64,000 nucleotides of DNA from Ophiura sarsii (GCA_035610835.1 CM069455.1:43268928-43332927); one strand, 5' to 3'; shown: positions 47,340 to 59,243, counted from the first letter of the stretch. Notes: a model not told the origin generated them from the sequence alone. A program made the numbers and translations.

Positions 47340-50300
47340 ATTACATATAGGAGTAAATTATAAACTGTCCGCAACAGATCACTATACCCCCTGTCTTTGT
47401 AAAACCCGACAATGTGGGCCTATTGCGAAAAAATATACTACAGATCTGAAACCTACGCATAGATTTGGGTGAAACCCGGCTGAAAGTCTGACTAATTCAG
47501 TTCAGCCAAAGACAATACGCATCAAAACGGCGCTGCCCATGAAAAAGGAATTTCCCAACTATGGTTGGTTTTGGATCGGTAGCATAAATTTGGAAATTAC
47601 GTCGGCTGATCCTCTGAGAGTTTCCGGTCAAGTATAAAATGTCCGCAACAGATCACTATACCTCCCCCCCCCCCCCAACAATTTAGGCCTATTGCAAAAT
47701 TTGAAATTGCGCAATTAGCAAAATTCTGGACCAACCAAAACTGAGGCAATTCCTTTTTTACAGGAGTCATGTATAAACTGTCCGTAACAGATCACTATAC
47801 CGCCCCCCCCCCCCATTTCTTTGTAAAGAAGCTGCATGCTCCCTGTCTTTGTAAAACCCGACAATTTGGGCCTATTGCGAAAAAATAAACTACAGATCTG
47901 AAACCTACGCATAGATTTGGGTGAAACCCGACTTTTATTTATAACATGCAAAGCATATCGCCCCTCGACCCCGCCCTTGTCAAACTCGACAATACTATCC
48001 ACTCGTTGAATTACACTCATTTTTGTCTGTGGAAGAAAAGATGAGCATGTGGCATGTGACGAGTCATCCCCGTAAGACACTTTTGCCCAAGGGGGGGGGG
48101 GGGGGGGGGGCGTTTTCACGTAAATTTTTTACATTAATTGTTTTTAAAAGAAATCAAAGGGGGGGGGGGGGGTGGGCGATCGCAACCGTCGCCCCCCCCC
48201 CCCCCCCCCATCTGACGGGCCTGCGAGTGTCCAATTCATGGTTACTTGACACTATTTGATTCGCCATGGAAGTTTGACAAATTCAGCCAATGTCGATCCG
48301 CAACGTAACAGATCACTATAGGCCTACCCCAACCCCGTCTTTGTAAAACCCGACAATTTGGGCCTTGCGAAAAAATAAACTACAGATCGGAAACCTTCGC
48401 ATAGATTTGGGTGAAACCCGACTGAAAGTTTGACTAATTCAGCCAAAGACACCACGCGTCAAAACGGCGCTGCCTATGAAAAAGGAATTTCCCAACTATG
48501 GTTCAGTTTTAGTGTGGTTAACAAATAATTTCTATTGGGTATAAAACACTATTGAACCTACATCAACCAATATAAAACCTGGATACGCGATATTATTAGA
48601 TTTAACTAAAGCATAAATTTGGAAATTGTTTCGGCTGATTTAACTGATTTTGATACACTGATACTAATGTTGAACTAACATAGGCCTAACTTAATACCGC
48701 GCTGCCCCTGTCTTTGTAAAACCTGAAAATTTGGGCCTATTGCGAAAAATTAAACTACAGATCAGAAACCTACGCATAGATTTGGGTGAAACCCGACTGA
48801 AAGTTTGACTGATTCAGCCAAAAGACACCACGCGTTTAAACGGTGCTGCCTATGAAAAAGGAATTTCCCAAGTATGGTTCGGTTTTGGTTCGGTTGGCAA
48901 ATCATTTCTATTGGGTATAAAACACTATTGGACGTACATCAACCAATATAAAACCTGGATACGCGATATTATTAGATCTAATGCAGAAATTGTTTCGGCT
49001 GATTTAACTGATTTTGATACACTGATGTTGAACTAACATAACTTAATACGGCGCTGCCCATGAAAAAGGAATTTTCCAACTAGGGTTCGGTTTTGGATCG
49101 GTAGCATAAATTTGGAAATTGCGTCGGCTGATCCTCTGAGAGTTTCCGGTCAAGTATGAAATGTCCGCAACAGATCACTATACCCCCACCCCGGTCTTTG
49201 TAAAACCTGACAATTTGTGGATATTGCAAACAAGAAGAGTGTTAAAAACACAATCCTCGGCTAGAGGGTTTAAGTTTGAATGCAAGCAGAAATAAATGAA
49301 GAGTATCATAAAGAAAATTGTGTCATAACAAAACATGCACTTTCAGTCATAGCATAGATCCTTGAGAAGAAAAGATCTATGGCCATAGTTATACCGTACA
49401 TGATTGTTTACATGAACACACCCCTGAACATTTGAGTTAAAGGTCCCAAATATATTTTTTATCTAATTAAGAATAAAAAATGATCAATAATTGATTATTC
49501 ATTAATGAACTTATTAGTTTATGAATTAATATCAACTAATTTCATTAAATACATTTATTTATTTATTTATTTATTAAAGTTAATTAACAATTGTATTTAT
49601 TAATAAACGTAATGATTGATTAATTAATATGTTTATTATTCAATGTATTAAGTTAATTCTTAATATGAATAAATACATACACACATTTCATGAATTTATG
49701 AACTTCTAGAAAACCAACTGCACTGATGAAAGTGATACATTGTATTGCATTTGGTATACACCATATCACCCATAGCAGGCTACATGTCGTAGTTGACAAC
49801 CAGGCCAGGATCGGAGTATGATAAAACTGTCACCATAAACAATTAGAAGGAAATTGTTTATGCTGTCACCAAGATTCAATTAGAAACTAAAATCTCACAT
49901 GACCCGTTGACCCCCAGATGTGAGTAAAATTGTTCATTGCATGATATGGTATATGACTACAAAATTGTCAAAAGGCTGCGTAGGGATAATTGGAAATAGT
50001 TATAATCAGCTGTTATGATTGGTTGACAGGGTTGTGTGTTTATATAGCATGTATAGTGAGGTGACATTTGTCAGCAAATGAAACCAAGGGTATTTGCCGG
50101 TTCTGGGTGGCCTTATTTAACACTATACTTAGAGTACCAATTGCAATATTTCCATGATGTGACCTTGCTAGAAAATAAGTTGATCTCTGCAACGGGAGTA
50201 CCAAAGGCTTGTACCAATACAGATTTGTTTCATTATCTGAAGTAGTATTATACTCTGCAGAGAAAAATAAACTACACTCTGAAACCTACGCATAGATTTG

Positions 50301-51010
50301 GGTAGACTTGATCTCAAGTCTCAGACTCACTACCCTCTCTCTCCCAATTCCTGGTACAAGTGATATTTTCCATTGATTCGAAACTTTATTATTTGTAGAG
50401 CTGTACATATCTCATTGACCCTACATGTATCTCATGTATTTTATGTATTTGGGACAATATGTGAGAGATGCCGTGTCCTCATATAGGGTCATGACCGGCA
50501 TACACCACACACTTATCATTCATGACAATTACATGTATATTTAGTAACTGTTTCAATAAATTGATATTTTGACAAAACATAACTACACCCTAGGCTCTTT
50601 CCTGTCAAACACTGAGCTCCCAAAACACCAACTGCTTGCCGCCACTGAAACCTGCAACTAAACTTTCTGGCCTATCAGTGATGGGTAATAAAGAACAGGT
50701 GGATACTGGATGGGATAAAATCATTGCCTATGGTGTCAAGTGTGAAATATTGTTGCGATATTAATGCTTTTTTGGATAGAGAATTGGTTTTACAAATAAG
50801 AAGGCCTTGATGGCAAGGCTAAGATTTGGGTGAAACCCGACTTTTACACCCAAGTAAATTCAACTTTGTTGGAGTCAAATCGAACCGATTTCGATCAGTC
50901 ACTGATAATGTTGAACTAACATAAGTGAAATAAGTCACATTTTTGTATAAGAAGAGCAGCCCCCCCCCCCCTCCTGGTCCTTGGCAAACCCGACAATTTG
51001 GGCCTAGTGC
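47340..51010. repeat. Cluster of a dispersed repeat (AAACCCGACAATTTGGGCC family)
   Basis: The block AAACCCGACAATTTGGGCCT, then ATTGCGAAAAA and ACTACAGATC, then AACCTACGCATAGATTTGGG, TGAAACCCGACTGAAAG and TGCCCATGAAAAAGGAATTT, recurs whole or in part at about 47400, 47850, 48340, 48710, 49060, 50268, 50820 and 50985. A 370-bp piece is duplicated in tandem (48535-48690 and 48900-49040, GGGTATAAAACACTATTG). CCCC-rich tracts are frequent. No coding domain is visible; it is probably a fragmented DNA element. Confidence 0.65.
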
Positions 51011-51016
51011 GAACAA

Positions 51017-51138
51017 CAGTGGCGTAACTAGACTTTTTCATTGGGGGGGGGGGGGGGGGGAAGAAGGGGCAGTGACTTGAAATGGGGTGGGGGTCCTAAT
51101 GTGGGCTCCAGCACCTCCCCCCACTGGTTATGCCACTG
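51017..51138. mobile_element. Short hAT-type MITE (122 bp)
   Basis: Begins CAGTGGCGTAACTAG and ends CTGGTTATGCCACTG, an imperfect inverted pair. It contains a poly-G run and the AGAAGGGGCAGTGACTTG word shared with 44657. The 8-bp flanks (GCGAACAA and CGCTGTGA) do not match, so the insertion is old or has been rearranged. Confidence 0.6.
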
Positions 51139-51407
51139 CGCTGTGACGTATTGCCCGTCTGGAAATCCAGACAACTTTTCATCACCACTATTCCTCTGTA
51201 CCCCTTTCCCATACTATTATTAACGCTTGGAAATCCAGACGTTTTTGGAATTTCAAGGCCTTGGAAATTCAAACAACTTTCCCCCTACCCCTCCCCCTCC
51301 CCCACTGCCCCCCCCCCCCCCAGTGAGACCAAAAAGGGCAAACAGTTCAATTTTGCCCCCCCCCACCCACGAAACACAATTTGCCCACTCAATGCGCCCC
51401 CCCCCCC

Positions 51408-51422
51408 AAAAAAAAAAAAAAA

Positions 51423-51454
<32 letters not shown>

Positions 51455-51456
51455 TG
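51408..51456. repeat. Poly-A and (AAT)n microsatellite
   Basis: About 17 A followed by roughly nine AAT repeats. Confidence 0.9.
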
Positions 51457-51658
51457 AAAAATAAAAAATGGTGCCACCACTGTAGCTTGAGCTTGCCCTT
51501 CATTGGTGAACCAGAAGAAAAAAAGTCTAACATTTACAGGGATAGCATTACGAACATGACGAAAGTGTCTGGAATTCCAATCTATTATATCTCTATACAT
51601 TCCTTTAGTATGACGTTCAGAAAAGGAAAAAAGTGTCTGAATTTCCAAAACCTGCGGT

Positions 51659-52105
51659 CTTAAATTGTGAAAAGTCTGGAATTCCAAGCACATGTGCCAA
51701 AAAAGTCTGAAATTCCATTGAAAAACTGGTTGGAGAAAAAAAAAGTCTGGAATTCCGATGTCCTCTATAGGGGAGCGGTCTAAATTGTGAAAAAAGTCTG
51801 GAATTCCAAGCACATGTGCCAAAAAAGTCTGGAATTCCATTGAAAAATTGGTGGGAAAAAAGTCTGGAATTCCGATGTCCTCTATAGGGGAGCGGTCTAA
51901 ATTGTGAAAAAAGTCTGGAATTCCAAGCACATGTGCCAAAAAAGTCTGGAATTCCATTGAAAAATTGGTGGGAGAAAAGGTCTGGAATTCCGATGTCCTC
52001 TATAGGGAGCGAAGCACATGTGCCAAAAAAGTCTGGAATTCCAATGAAAAATTGGTGGGAAAAAAAGTCTGGAATTCCGATGTCCTCTATAGGGGGGGTT
52101 CATTA
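51659..52105. repeat. ~120-bp tandem repeat rich in GTCTGGAATTCC
   Basis: About 3.5 units starting at 51659, 51779 and 51896, with a shortened fourth from about 52011. Each unit has three AAAGTCTGGAATTCC words separated by AGCACATGTGCC and GATGTCCTCTATAGGG. Frames through it give repetitive peptides only. Confidence 0.9.
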
Positions 52106-52120
52106 TTATCTGGAATAGCC

Positions 52121-52457
52121 CAATACACACAGCACAATAACATGAGACATTTGGCCAAACACAGTAGGGATCACAAACGTGATGACAAGAGGAAACTGAA
52201 TAAATAAATCATATAATAATGTTTTATATCATATATATAATATAATATAAAGCAGTTTACCAACCCACAGTGTTTACAATAGACAATATAACAACAAATA
52301 TTAACAACCACCGGCGAATGTCCCAACGAAAAATAAGCAAGGACACTCACCGACGGGGAATTGAACCCCGGTCTCCCTATCTCTAGACGGGCGCCTTAAC
52401 CACTAGGCCACCGATACTTGCTGATAAACGGCAATTTGAATCAGTGGTAAGTGAATA
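52121..52457 (-). repeat. tRNA-headed SINE, tandem copy 1
   Basis: 337-bp block repeated again 352 bp downstream. On the minus strand it contains a tRNA-like head with a perfect A box (TGGCCTAGTGG) and a perfect B box (GGTTCAATTCC) inside a 5-bp T stem CGGGG/CCCCG (52348-52420). The acceptor stem does not pair and the anticodon stem is broken, so this is a SINE promoter and not a working tRNA. Confidence 0.75.
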
Positions 52458-52472
52458 AGCGACGGGGTTATA

Positions 52473-52809
52473 CAATACACACAGCACAATAACATGAGAC
52501 ATTTGGCCAAACACAGTAGGGATCACAAACGTGATGACAAGAGGAAACTGAATAAATAAATCATATAATAATGTTTTATATCATATATATAATATAATAT
52601 AAAGCAGTTTACCAACCCACAGTGTTTACAATAGACAATATAACAACAAATATTAACAACCACCGGCGAATGTCCCAACGAAAAATAAGCAAGGACACTC
52701 ACCGACGGGGAATTGAACCCCGGTCTCCCTATCTCTAGACGGGCGCCTTAACCACTAGGCCACCGATACTTGCTGATAAACGGCAATTTGAATCAGTGGT
52801 AAGTGAATA
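52473..52809 (-). repeat. tRNA-headed SINE, tandem copy 2
   Basis: Near-perfect second copy of 52121-52457, tRNA-like head at 52700-52772. The 15-bp linker between the copies is AGCGACGGGGTTATA. This copy ends in GTGAATACATGAATAC, the same 8-bp motif that expands into the minisatellite 180 bp further on. Confidence 0.75.
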
Positions 52810-52992
52810 CATGAATACATACCTTAGTAAAATCATGGTAAAACAGCGAATTACGTTGTACAAGCCTGTTTTTAATTACGAGATAAGTAATTTTGATGAT
52901 TGCACTCGCCAAGATGACCTTGGTCTTATCATGGTTGTGGTTATATGGTCCTTGGTGAAACTTTGTTTGATTGCTATCAAATATTATTGTAC

Positions 52993-53392
52993 ATGAATAC
53001 ATGAATACATGAATACATGATTACATGAATACATGAATACATGAATACATGAATACATGAATATATGAACACATGAATACATGAATACACGAATACACGA
53101 ATACACGAATACACGAATACACGAATACACGAATACACAAGTACACGAATACACGAATACACGAATACACGAATACACGAATACACGAATACACGAATAC
53201 ACGAATACACGAATACACGAATACACGTATACACGAATACACGAATACAGGAATACAGGAATACAGGAATACAGGAATACAGGAATACAGGAATACAGGA
53301 ATACAGGAATACAGGAATACAGGAATACAGGAATACAGGAATACAGGAATACAGGAATACATGAATACATGAATACATGAATACATGAATAA
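52993..53392. repeat. Zoned 8-bp minisatellite, 50 units
   Basis: 400 bp of octamers in four blocks: ATGAATAC (52993-53088, 12 units), ACGAATAC (53089-53248, 20 units), AGGAATAC (53249-53360, 14 units) and ATGAATAC again (53361-53392, 4 units). Only the second base of the octamer distinguishes the blocks. Since 8 bp is not a multiple of 3 and the motif lacks stops in several frames, long spurious open frames appear on both strands. Confidence 0.97.
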
Positions 53393-53970
53393 ACATTAGT
53401 ATTGTACATCAACGTCATATAAACTTATTGCCATACAGCTATTTACTGAAAGCCCATGGGGGTAAAATTTCGAATACGCATAGCAATATTTTATTCTATA
53501 AGGTTAAAAAAATGATGAACAATGTTTCACACTAGTTTGTTGCATGCGTTTTCTATCGATGATGCTTGGCAGTCAGAAGCCAAACGTGAAAATAAACCGG
53601 GGAAAATTACGTCTTTTTGGTTGGCATGGGCCAGCGCCAGGATTGCATCAATTTTGATAAACATGATTGTTTAGAGTCGATAAAGATGCATTCATAAGCT
53701 AATAAACTCGATCAAAAATATATTTATTTGTATAGGACACACAAAACGCCGCCCTTGTATCAGATAAACCGGTTATTACCTGATATTATCATCGCCTTTA
53801 ACATGATTAATATACTCCCAACAAGGAAAAATATCATAAAATATGTGAAACATCGTGGACAGAATGCAGTAAGATACTGTGGAGGTTAACGATTAGATCC
53901 ATGGATTAAAATGTGCGGAGTAAAAATATGCACAATTTTCCAACACACATAGACTATTCGCTTTTTATTC

Positions 53971-54045
53971 TGCAGGACTCGAACCGAGGCGGGGAGGGTT
54001 CCATAGATTTCTAGTCCATAGTACTAACCACTAGGCCATGCTTAC
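53971..54045 (-). repeat. tRNA-Ser(AGA)-like SINE head or tRNA pseudogene
   Basis: The minus strand shows A box TGGCCTAGTGG, an anticodon arm ATGGA-CTAGAAA-TCTAT with anticodon AGA, a long variable arm GGAACCCTCCCC and B box GGTTCGAGTCC. All are features of class II tRNA-Ser. The acceptor ends do not pair (GTAAGCA against GAATAAA-type sequence), so it is most likely a SINE or pseudogene. Confidence 0.65.
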
Positions 54046-56052
54046 TTATTGAAGCGTCTATCGTGTTCACTAAATAATAAACTAGTGGTGAACTGTTGAG
54101 TTATTCGACCCAATTTTAGCTAAATCGAACCCACTTTCTAAATCGTATTTTAAATGTGAAATCGGCGTCGCAGCAGGTTAAATTTGGTATCAACGCAAAG
54201 AGCAATAAATTGATGATCGACAAAGTTAAAGCTTAATGAAACAAAATTCAAGGCCGACAATAGTCAAGGCCACGGCAAATAAACCGCCATTTTACTGTAA
54301 AGAAAAATACATTTTTCAGAAAATAGCATTTTCGAGCAGCGTCCCTGCAAACGCGACTTTATCCAATTTGTTATACCATCCCCTTAGTAAAAAATCACTC
54401 TAATCAAATCGCGTTGAACCTCATTTAAATGCCTTATTGTTGGCACTGTAGGTCTAAGGCAAAAAAACAAAACAAGTTTGTTTCCGGTAGGTATGGTCTG
54501 AAAACCAAGATGCGAGATGTGATTTTTATTTTTATTTTCATTTTCTTTTTGGAGGGTGAGAAGTGCGGTGGGGTGATTTTCCAAAGGCAATTTTTAAAAT
54601 ATACCATACGCCGCGAACCCTGAAGACACAAACAATCACAACCAGTATCCTACTGTGCCCCATGGACCCATATCATTGTTACTGGGCTTCCCAGAGCAGT
54701 CAGATTCAATTGTTTGTGCAAAATGTTAGTCCTTTTTACAGTAATTTGTATTTAAATCGCTTTTGCGATTTTATGTTTCAAAAATGGGAATAAAAAAATG
54801 AAATGCGGTAGTTTACGTCGTCAAAACGAAATGCGCGCGGCCAACCGGAAACAAGCTTTTTTTTACGTCTAAGGCTGACATTTTGTCAAATGAATTACAC
54901 GAGATGACATCCTCTTTCCACGTGAAAAACAAAATCATGTCGTCTGCAATAGACTCACTCAACGTTGCAACTGACACGACTGACTGCTACTAGAGCTCGT
55001 ATTTTGGTGTTCACACGAACCAGGGAGGTGTTAAATAGAAAGGAGAGTGCACGAAGAGGCAATCTATTGTCCGCACGTGCGTTATGCCCATTAGCTATCA
55101 ATGCCGGGATTAGCATTAAGTTAAGCCGTTAGATGATGATCGATCGCCGAGACTCGAACCAAATGGACATTTTACTGACCCACAAGACATTGCTTCAGCG
55201 ACACCTACATCAAAACCTAGTGCCGCACACATTAATGTTATCTACAGATAATGTTATCTACTTTTTTCCCGAAATTGTCACACATTGTTTACATTTGGGC
55301 CAACTTGGGCCTTAACAAAATTACATGCAATAGATGCGGAAAATAGTATACTTTAATTTGTTTTATGTTATAATGTCCGCACTTATCCGCGTAAAAATAT
55401 GATAACAGTATGAACAATAAGTGTTTTATACTTATAAATTGTGGGGAATTGCCGAAAATGTCGTAACTTTCGCTATAATCGTCTAATTTTGATCGCGTTT
55501 TTGCTGTCATAACTCGTAACTTCGCAAGGAATTATAGTCTATCCATCTGAGACCGATCTTTGGTGCTCGGATGGGCAGGGGAGATGAGCAAAAATAAGAT
55601 GTGCTGTCTTCTGGCGTATATTGCTATCAGCCAGTATGCAACCACACGAAAAGTCGTTCCTTTTCTAACCCAGCAAAGCGAACCGGAAGTATTCACACGT
55701 AACGATACTGCTTCGCAGTCATAGTTGACCTCGTAATAGCACGATGTAAATGAGCTCTTTTCATGATTATAATCACACATTTCAAACACATTTGCCATGA
55801 AATTGTAAAATAAAAAGGCATATTATGCGAATAATATTATCTAATATTAGCTGTGACTTCATGACATGTTGCATTTTCGGTGCAATTTATTGTCATCACA
55901 CACAGCCGAATTCGAGAAAAACTTGACGAAACTAAAGCCAAATTAACAGTAAATATTCCCTTTTTGAAGAATTAGGCACCAATTGTATTGATGGTATCAT
56001 AATATTCATAGTCTTTTGTAACTAGAAACATGCTTAAAATATTATGAAATTA
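54046..56052. other. Intergenic DNA, one possible SINE B box, no gene recognised
   Basis: A GGTTCGAGTCTCGG B-box-like word occurs on the minus strand at 55147-55160 without a convincing A box. A 28-bp stretch at 55533-55560 (TATAGTCTATCCATCTGAGA...) is repeated in inverse at 59898-59925. Open frames such as 55532-55798 (88 codons, minus) show no recognisable domain. Confidence 0.4.
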
Positions 56053-56626
56053 TTTAGTCCAGTCAAGTGAATAGTTAATAAAATGGGTGTCCGAATCTGG
56101 CTCGAGCTATATTCATTTCGTACCGTCGTTGGGTTGTTGATGAAGTGTTTAAATCTCACGAATAGAATTAGTTTCGCTTGATAGCTCAGATGGTAGAGCG
56201 TTAGACTGAAGAGCGAGAGGTCCGGGGTTCGAAATCGATCCTTCTACTCTGCACAATTTCATATGATATTTTTTTTCTCGTCAAAATCATTTTTCACAAT
56301 TTTATCACACAAAATGCATAAATTCGGACGTTTTCATTGCAAAAACGGTATTTTTTCCCAAAATTTCTAATGAATTCAAACGCGGGCATGAAAATGAAGC
56401 GCGGGCGGGTTATAGGAAATTAAAAATCAAGTTGGCGAGGCCTAACGGGGGATCGTAAGTTTCGTTTTCTGACCGAAAATCGGTGAAAATCAAACTCGGT
56501 TTTTCTTATCAAAAAAGAAGTCGGGCATCAATGTTTTTGATATGAAATTAAAGCTCAAGATTCCGTTAGTACAGAAATTGCTCTTAAAATATCGTACGAA
56601 TTTTAGTCCAGTCAAGTGAATAGTTA
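56053..56626 (+). mobile_element. tRNA-Phe-headed retroposon with 25-bp direct repeats
   Basis: Perfect 25-bp direct repeats (starting TTTAGTCCAGTC) at 56053-56077 and 56602-56626 bracket 524 bp. Inside, 56175-56250 resembles tRNA-Phe: A box TAGCTCAGATGG, anticodon loop CTGAAGA (anticodon GAA) and B box GGTTCGAAATC. The acceptor and T stems are disrupted. The structure fits a retroposed SINE-like sequence. The tRNA-like part starts about 100 bp in, which is atypical for a SINE. Confidence 0.55.
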
Positions 56627-57401
56627 CAAGAAGCAAAGTCACGAAAGTTGTTAAATTCTAAAATTAGCGATAAAATCACTGTTTGTGGACCAAATATGTC
56701 AGATTTGGCATCATATTATAGAAAAAATTACGAACAATCCACCTACTTCGCCATCATGGCTGCCAGCTAACCCTACCTCGATTAATTCAGGGAAAACAAA
56801 CTTCTCGTAAGATTTTAGCGCAAGGTTGACATCCTGAAATCGATCTTTGCGCGGGTTAGAAATCGGCAAGGTCACGCATTGAAAGCGGCCTGTTGCGTAC
56901 TGACTGCTATAGTAGATTCATAAACTCTGGCGCATCGGTATCGATTTTGGACCTCGTCCATTAGGCGTTAAAGGAACCCATTTTGACCAATGATGAAACA
57001 GCGGTACTTTTATAGATGTTATTATCATGATTATTTGCGCTCCATAATCAAATGCTATTCATGATAGTGTGGCTTTATGACTAGGGCTGATCATATAGCT
57101 TTACAATCACGACAACCAAAAACTTAATCCAGCAGTTTCAAATGTGTTATCCCTTTGGAAGCGGTTACCACAATAAAAACAAATCGACCATCATCGACCG
57201 AATACAGGTTTCGAAAGAAAACTATTTCATCGACCGAATACAGGTGTCATTTTACCTATTCATAATTTAATGGATAGTTTTTATTATTTTCCGTTTTTAT
57301 TATGCACGTGGAATAAAGGAAACGTTAAAATGAAAATAACAGTTCTACGTATTTATTTGCGAGAAAAAACCGGAAAATAATTCGATAATCTTTTTGTTAT
57401 A
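56627..57401. other. Intergenic DNA, nothing recognised
   Basis: ATCGACCGAATACAGG occurs twice near 57193 and 57231. No supported exon, RNA or element. Confidence 0.35.
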
Positions 57402-58486
57402 TACAGGGTGTCCCAAAAGTCTATGCACGACTTTGAAACTTTGTATTTCACAAAATATAAGTCGTATTGAAAATATGAATACATATTTAGAAAGAGGAGA
57501 TGTGGGAAATCATTTTGAAACCAAACATTGAAGTAACATCTGTTTGTAATGCCACCATCGAAGTCAAATATATATTACTGCAAAAATGTAATTTTATATT
57601 TCGGAGGAATAAAGCTCATAAATCCACACCTATTGAGATTAACGAAAAGACGGTTAGAGTTGGTTACACGGAAAGTGATCCGTCAATTGTAATATTTAAA
57701 TTTTACATTACAGTGATCCCATCATAATAACAAACTATATCACACATAATGTTCGTTTCTATAGTGAAATCTAGTTTAAATGTTTCCATTTATACAGGGA
57801 CGTGTGCTAATGCAAGCCAAAACACAGACCTAAAAAATTGAATAACGTAACAGAAAAGTGAACACACACATCATACAGCTGTCAAACATGTTAACATTTA
57901 AACTTACCGGATTATTTTAATGCTGCTTGTTTTAGTCTTTTTTCTACCACATCGAGACAAATCATGCACAGTTCCTGTGTTCAAAAATGTATCCACCAAC
58001 TTCAGAATGGATATTCTTGAAATGTTTTCTGAACTTTTGTTGAGTAATTTGAACTGAGTCTGTTTTAGCGTAGAACCATACAATTTGTATTCGCTTATCT
58101 ATGCTTTAAACCACCTTGAATGAAGACTTTTGCTGTGCAATTTTGTCTACTATGCCTATTTATGTTGTGATTGACCGAGTTTGGTAATAAAAAATTAATG
58201 TTGCAAGGTAATCAGTGAACTGTGACTAATGCGCAACGTTGCTTTCATACCGTTAATTTATGCGCACCTGATTTTAGCAACAATGTGTGGTATAGGTAAG
58301 TCTGGCACACGGCCACAAACTTTCAACCAGTTTTATGTTGTGGGTTCACCAATATGGTTGTGTTTGGTATCGAAATAATTTCCCAAATCTCGTCTATCAA
58401 AATATGGTTAAATTTATACCATATGATTTATATTTTATGAGATATGACTCTTCAAAAACGTGCATAGACTTTTGGGACACCCTGTA
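57402..58486. mobile_element. 1.09-kb mariner-type non-autonomous element
   Basis: Terminal inverted repeats TACAGGGTGTCCCAAAAGTC and its inverse, extending through TATGCACG to about 28 bp. The outer TA is the expected Tc1/mariner target site. The interior is AT-rich. The only notable open frames (75 codons at 57500-57727; 58335 onward across the right end) lack any DDE/D transposase motif. Confidence 0.85.
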
Positions 58487-58765
58487 CTTAGGTACAAAAC
58501 CATTTGTCCTAATTAAATGGACAAACAGTTATATCAACCAAGATACGGATTATAAACGTTACTTTAAGTATTTCTGGCTATGAGACCACCTGAATACCTT
58601 TATCAATTTATCTGAATAATATACATTTCTTTATCGTTATGCCGATAATCCAACCGCAAGTTCCCTGTCACTACATGTAGGTACATAGTGGTGACTATAC
58701 ATCACAGTAGTATACATGCACACGAAGACACGGTATTAACCTTGCATATTACGATTAAATTCGAG

Positions 58766-58790
58766 TGCCCCCCCCCCCCCCCCCCCCTAG
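58766..58790. repeat. Poly-C tract
   Basis: About 21 consecutive C. One of several long G/C homopolymers in the window, others being near 44080, 45103, 48090 and 60405. Confidence 0.9.
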
Positions 58791-58808
58791 CTTCTGTAAC
58801 CTCTTTAC

Positions 58809-59020
58809 TGAAATGGTAAATCGCTAAAATCGGCCAATGTCTGCGAATCGACTATAGTTGTCGAAGGATCCCATTTGATTCCAACCTCTGGTCGAACCTC
58901 ATCTATAATGTGAATTGAAACAATTAAGCTGCCTAATGCAAAAACACACAACACTGTTCCAATGCATATTATTCTCGTCACACGCATGCACATAGCAGCT
59001 ACGTCTAGTGTACCATTCAA
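58809..59020 (-). CDS. Candidate first coding exon with a membrane anchor
   Basis: Minus-strand frame from ATG at 59020. It has a short N-terminus with basic residues (MCMRVTR), then a ~22-residue hydrophobic segment (IICIGTVLCVFALGSLIVS) and a polar, acidic tail (DEVRPEVGIKWDPS...). This is the layout of a type II signal anchor, as in Golgi enzymes, or of an uncleaved signal sequence. The frame meets a stop just after CCATTTCA|GTAAAG, a possible 5' splice site at 58807-58808, so the exon could end at 58809. Family unknown. No further exon was identified to the left. Confidence 0.35.
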
Positions 59021-59074
59021 AGAGAGACAAATATCGAACCATTTGCGTATTATCTGAAATCAAAAGGCTTTGAA

Positions 59075-59243
59075 ATCGTCACCTGTGATTTCGGCCTATG
59101 AATAGAATCACAAAGCTAAAAAAATCGAAAGTGACGTTCTTTTAACATTTAGCATAATCGTCACCTGTGATCTCGGCATATGAATAGAATCACAAAGCTG
59201 AAAAAGATCGAAAGTGAAGGACTTTTAACAGTTTAGCATAATA
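59075..59243. repeat. 82-bp tandem duplication
   Basis: Two units of ATCGTCACCTGTGAT..TCGGC followed by GAATAGAATCACAAAGCT and AATCGAAAGTGA, differing at several positions, so the duplication is not very recent. Confidence 0.85.

Noticed and set aside
51253..51957. 234-codon minus-strand frame
   Set aside because: Runs through the 120-bp tandem repeat, an (AAT)n tract and poly-G, giving repeated peptides without a domain.
52977..53418. Long open frames (121-144 codons) in several frames at 53.0-53.4 kb
   Set aside because: Produced by the stop-free 8-bp repeat in several frames; no gene.
52348..54045. Functional tRNA genes
   Set aside because: All tRNA-like stretches (52.3, 52.7, 54.0 and 56.2 kb) lack paired acceptor stems; they are SINE heads or pseudogenes.
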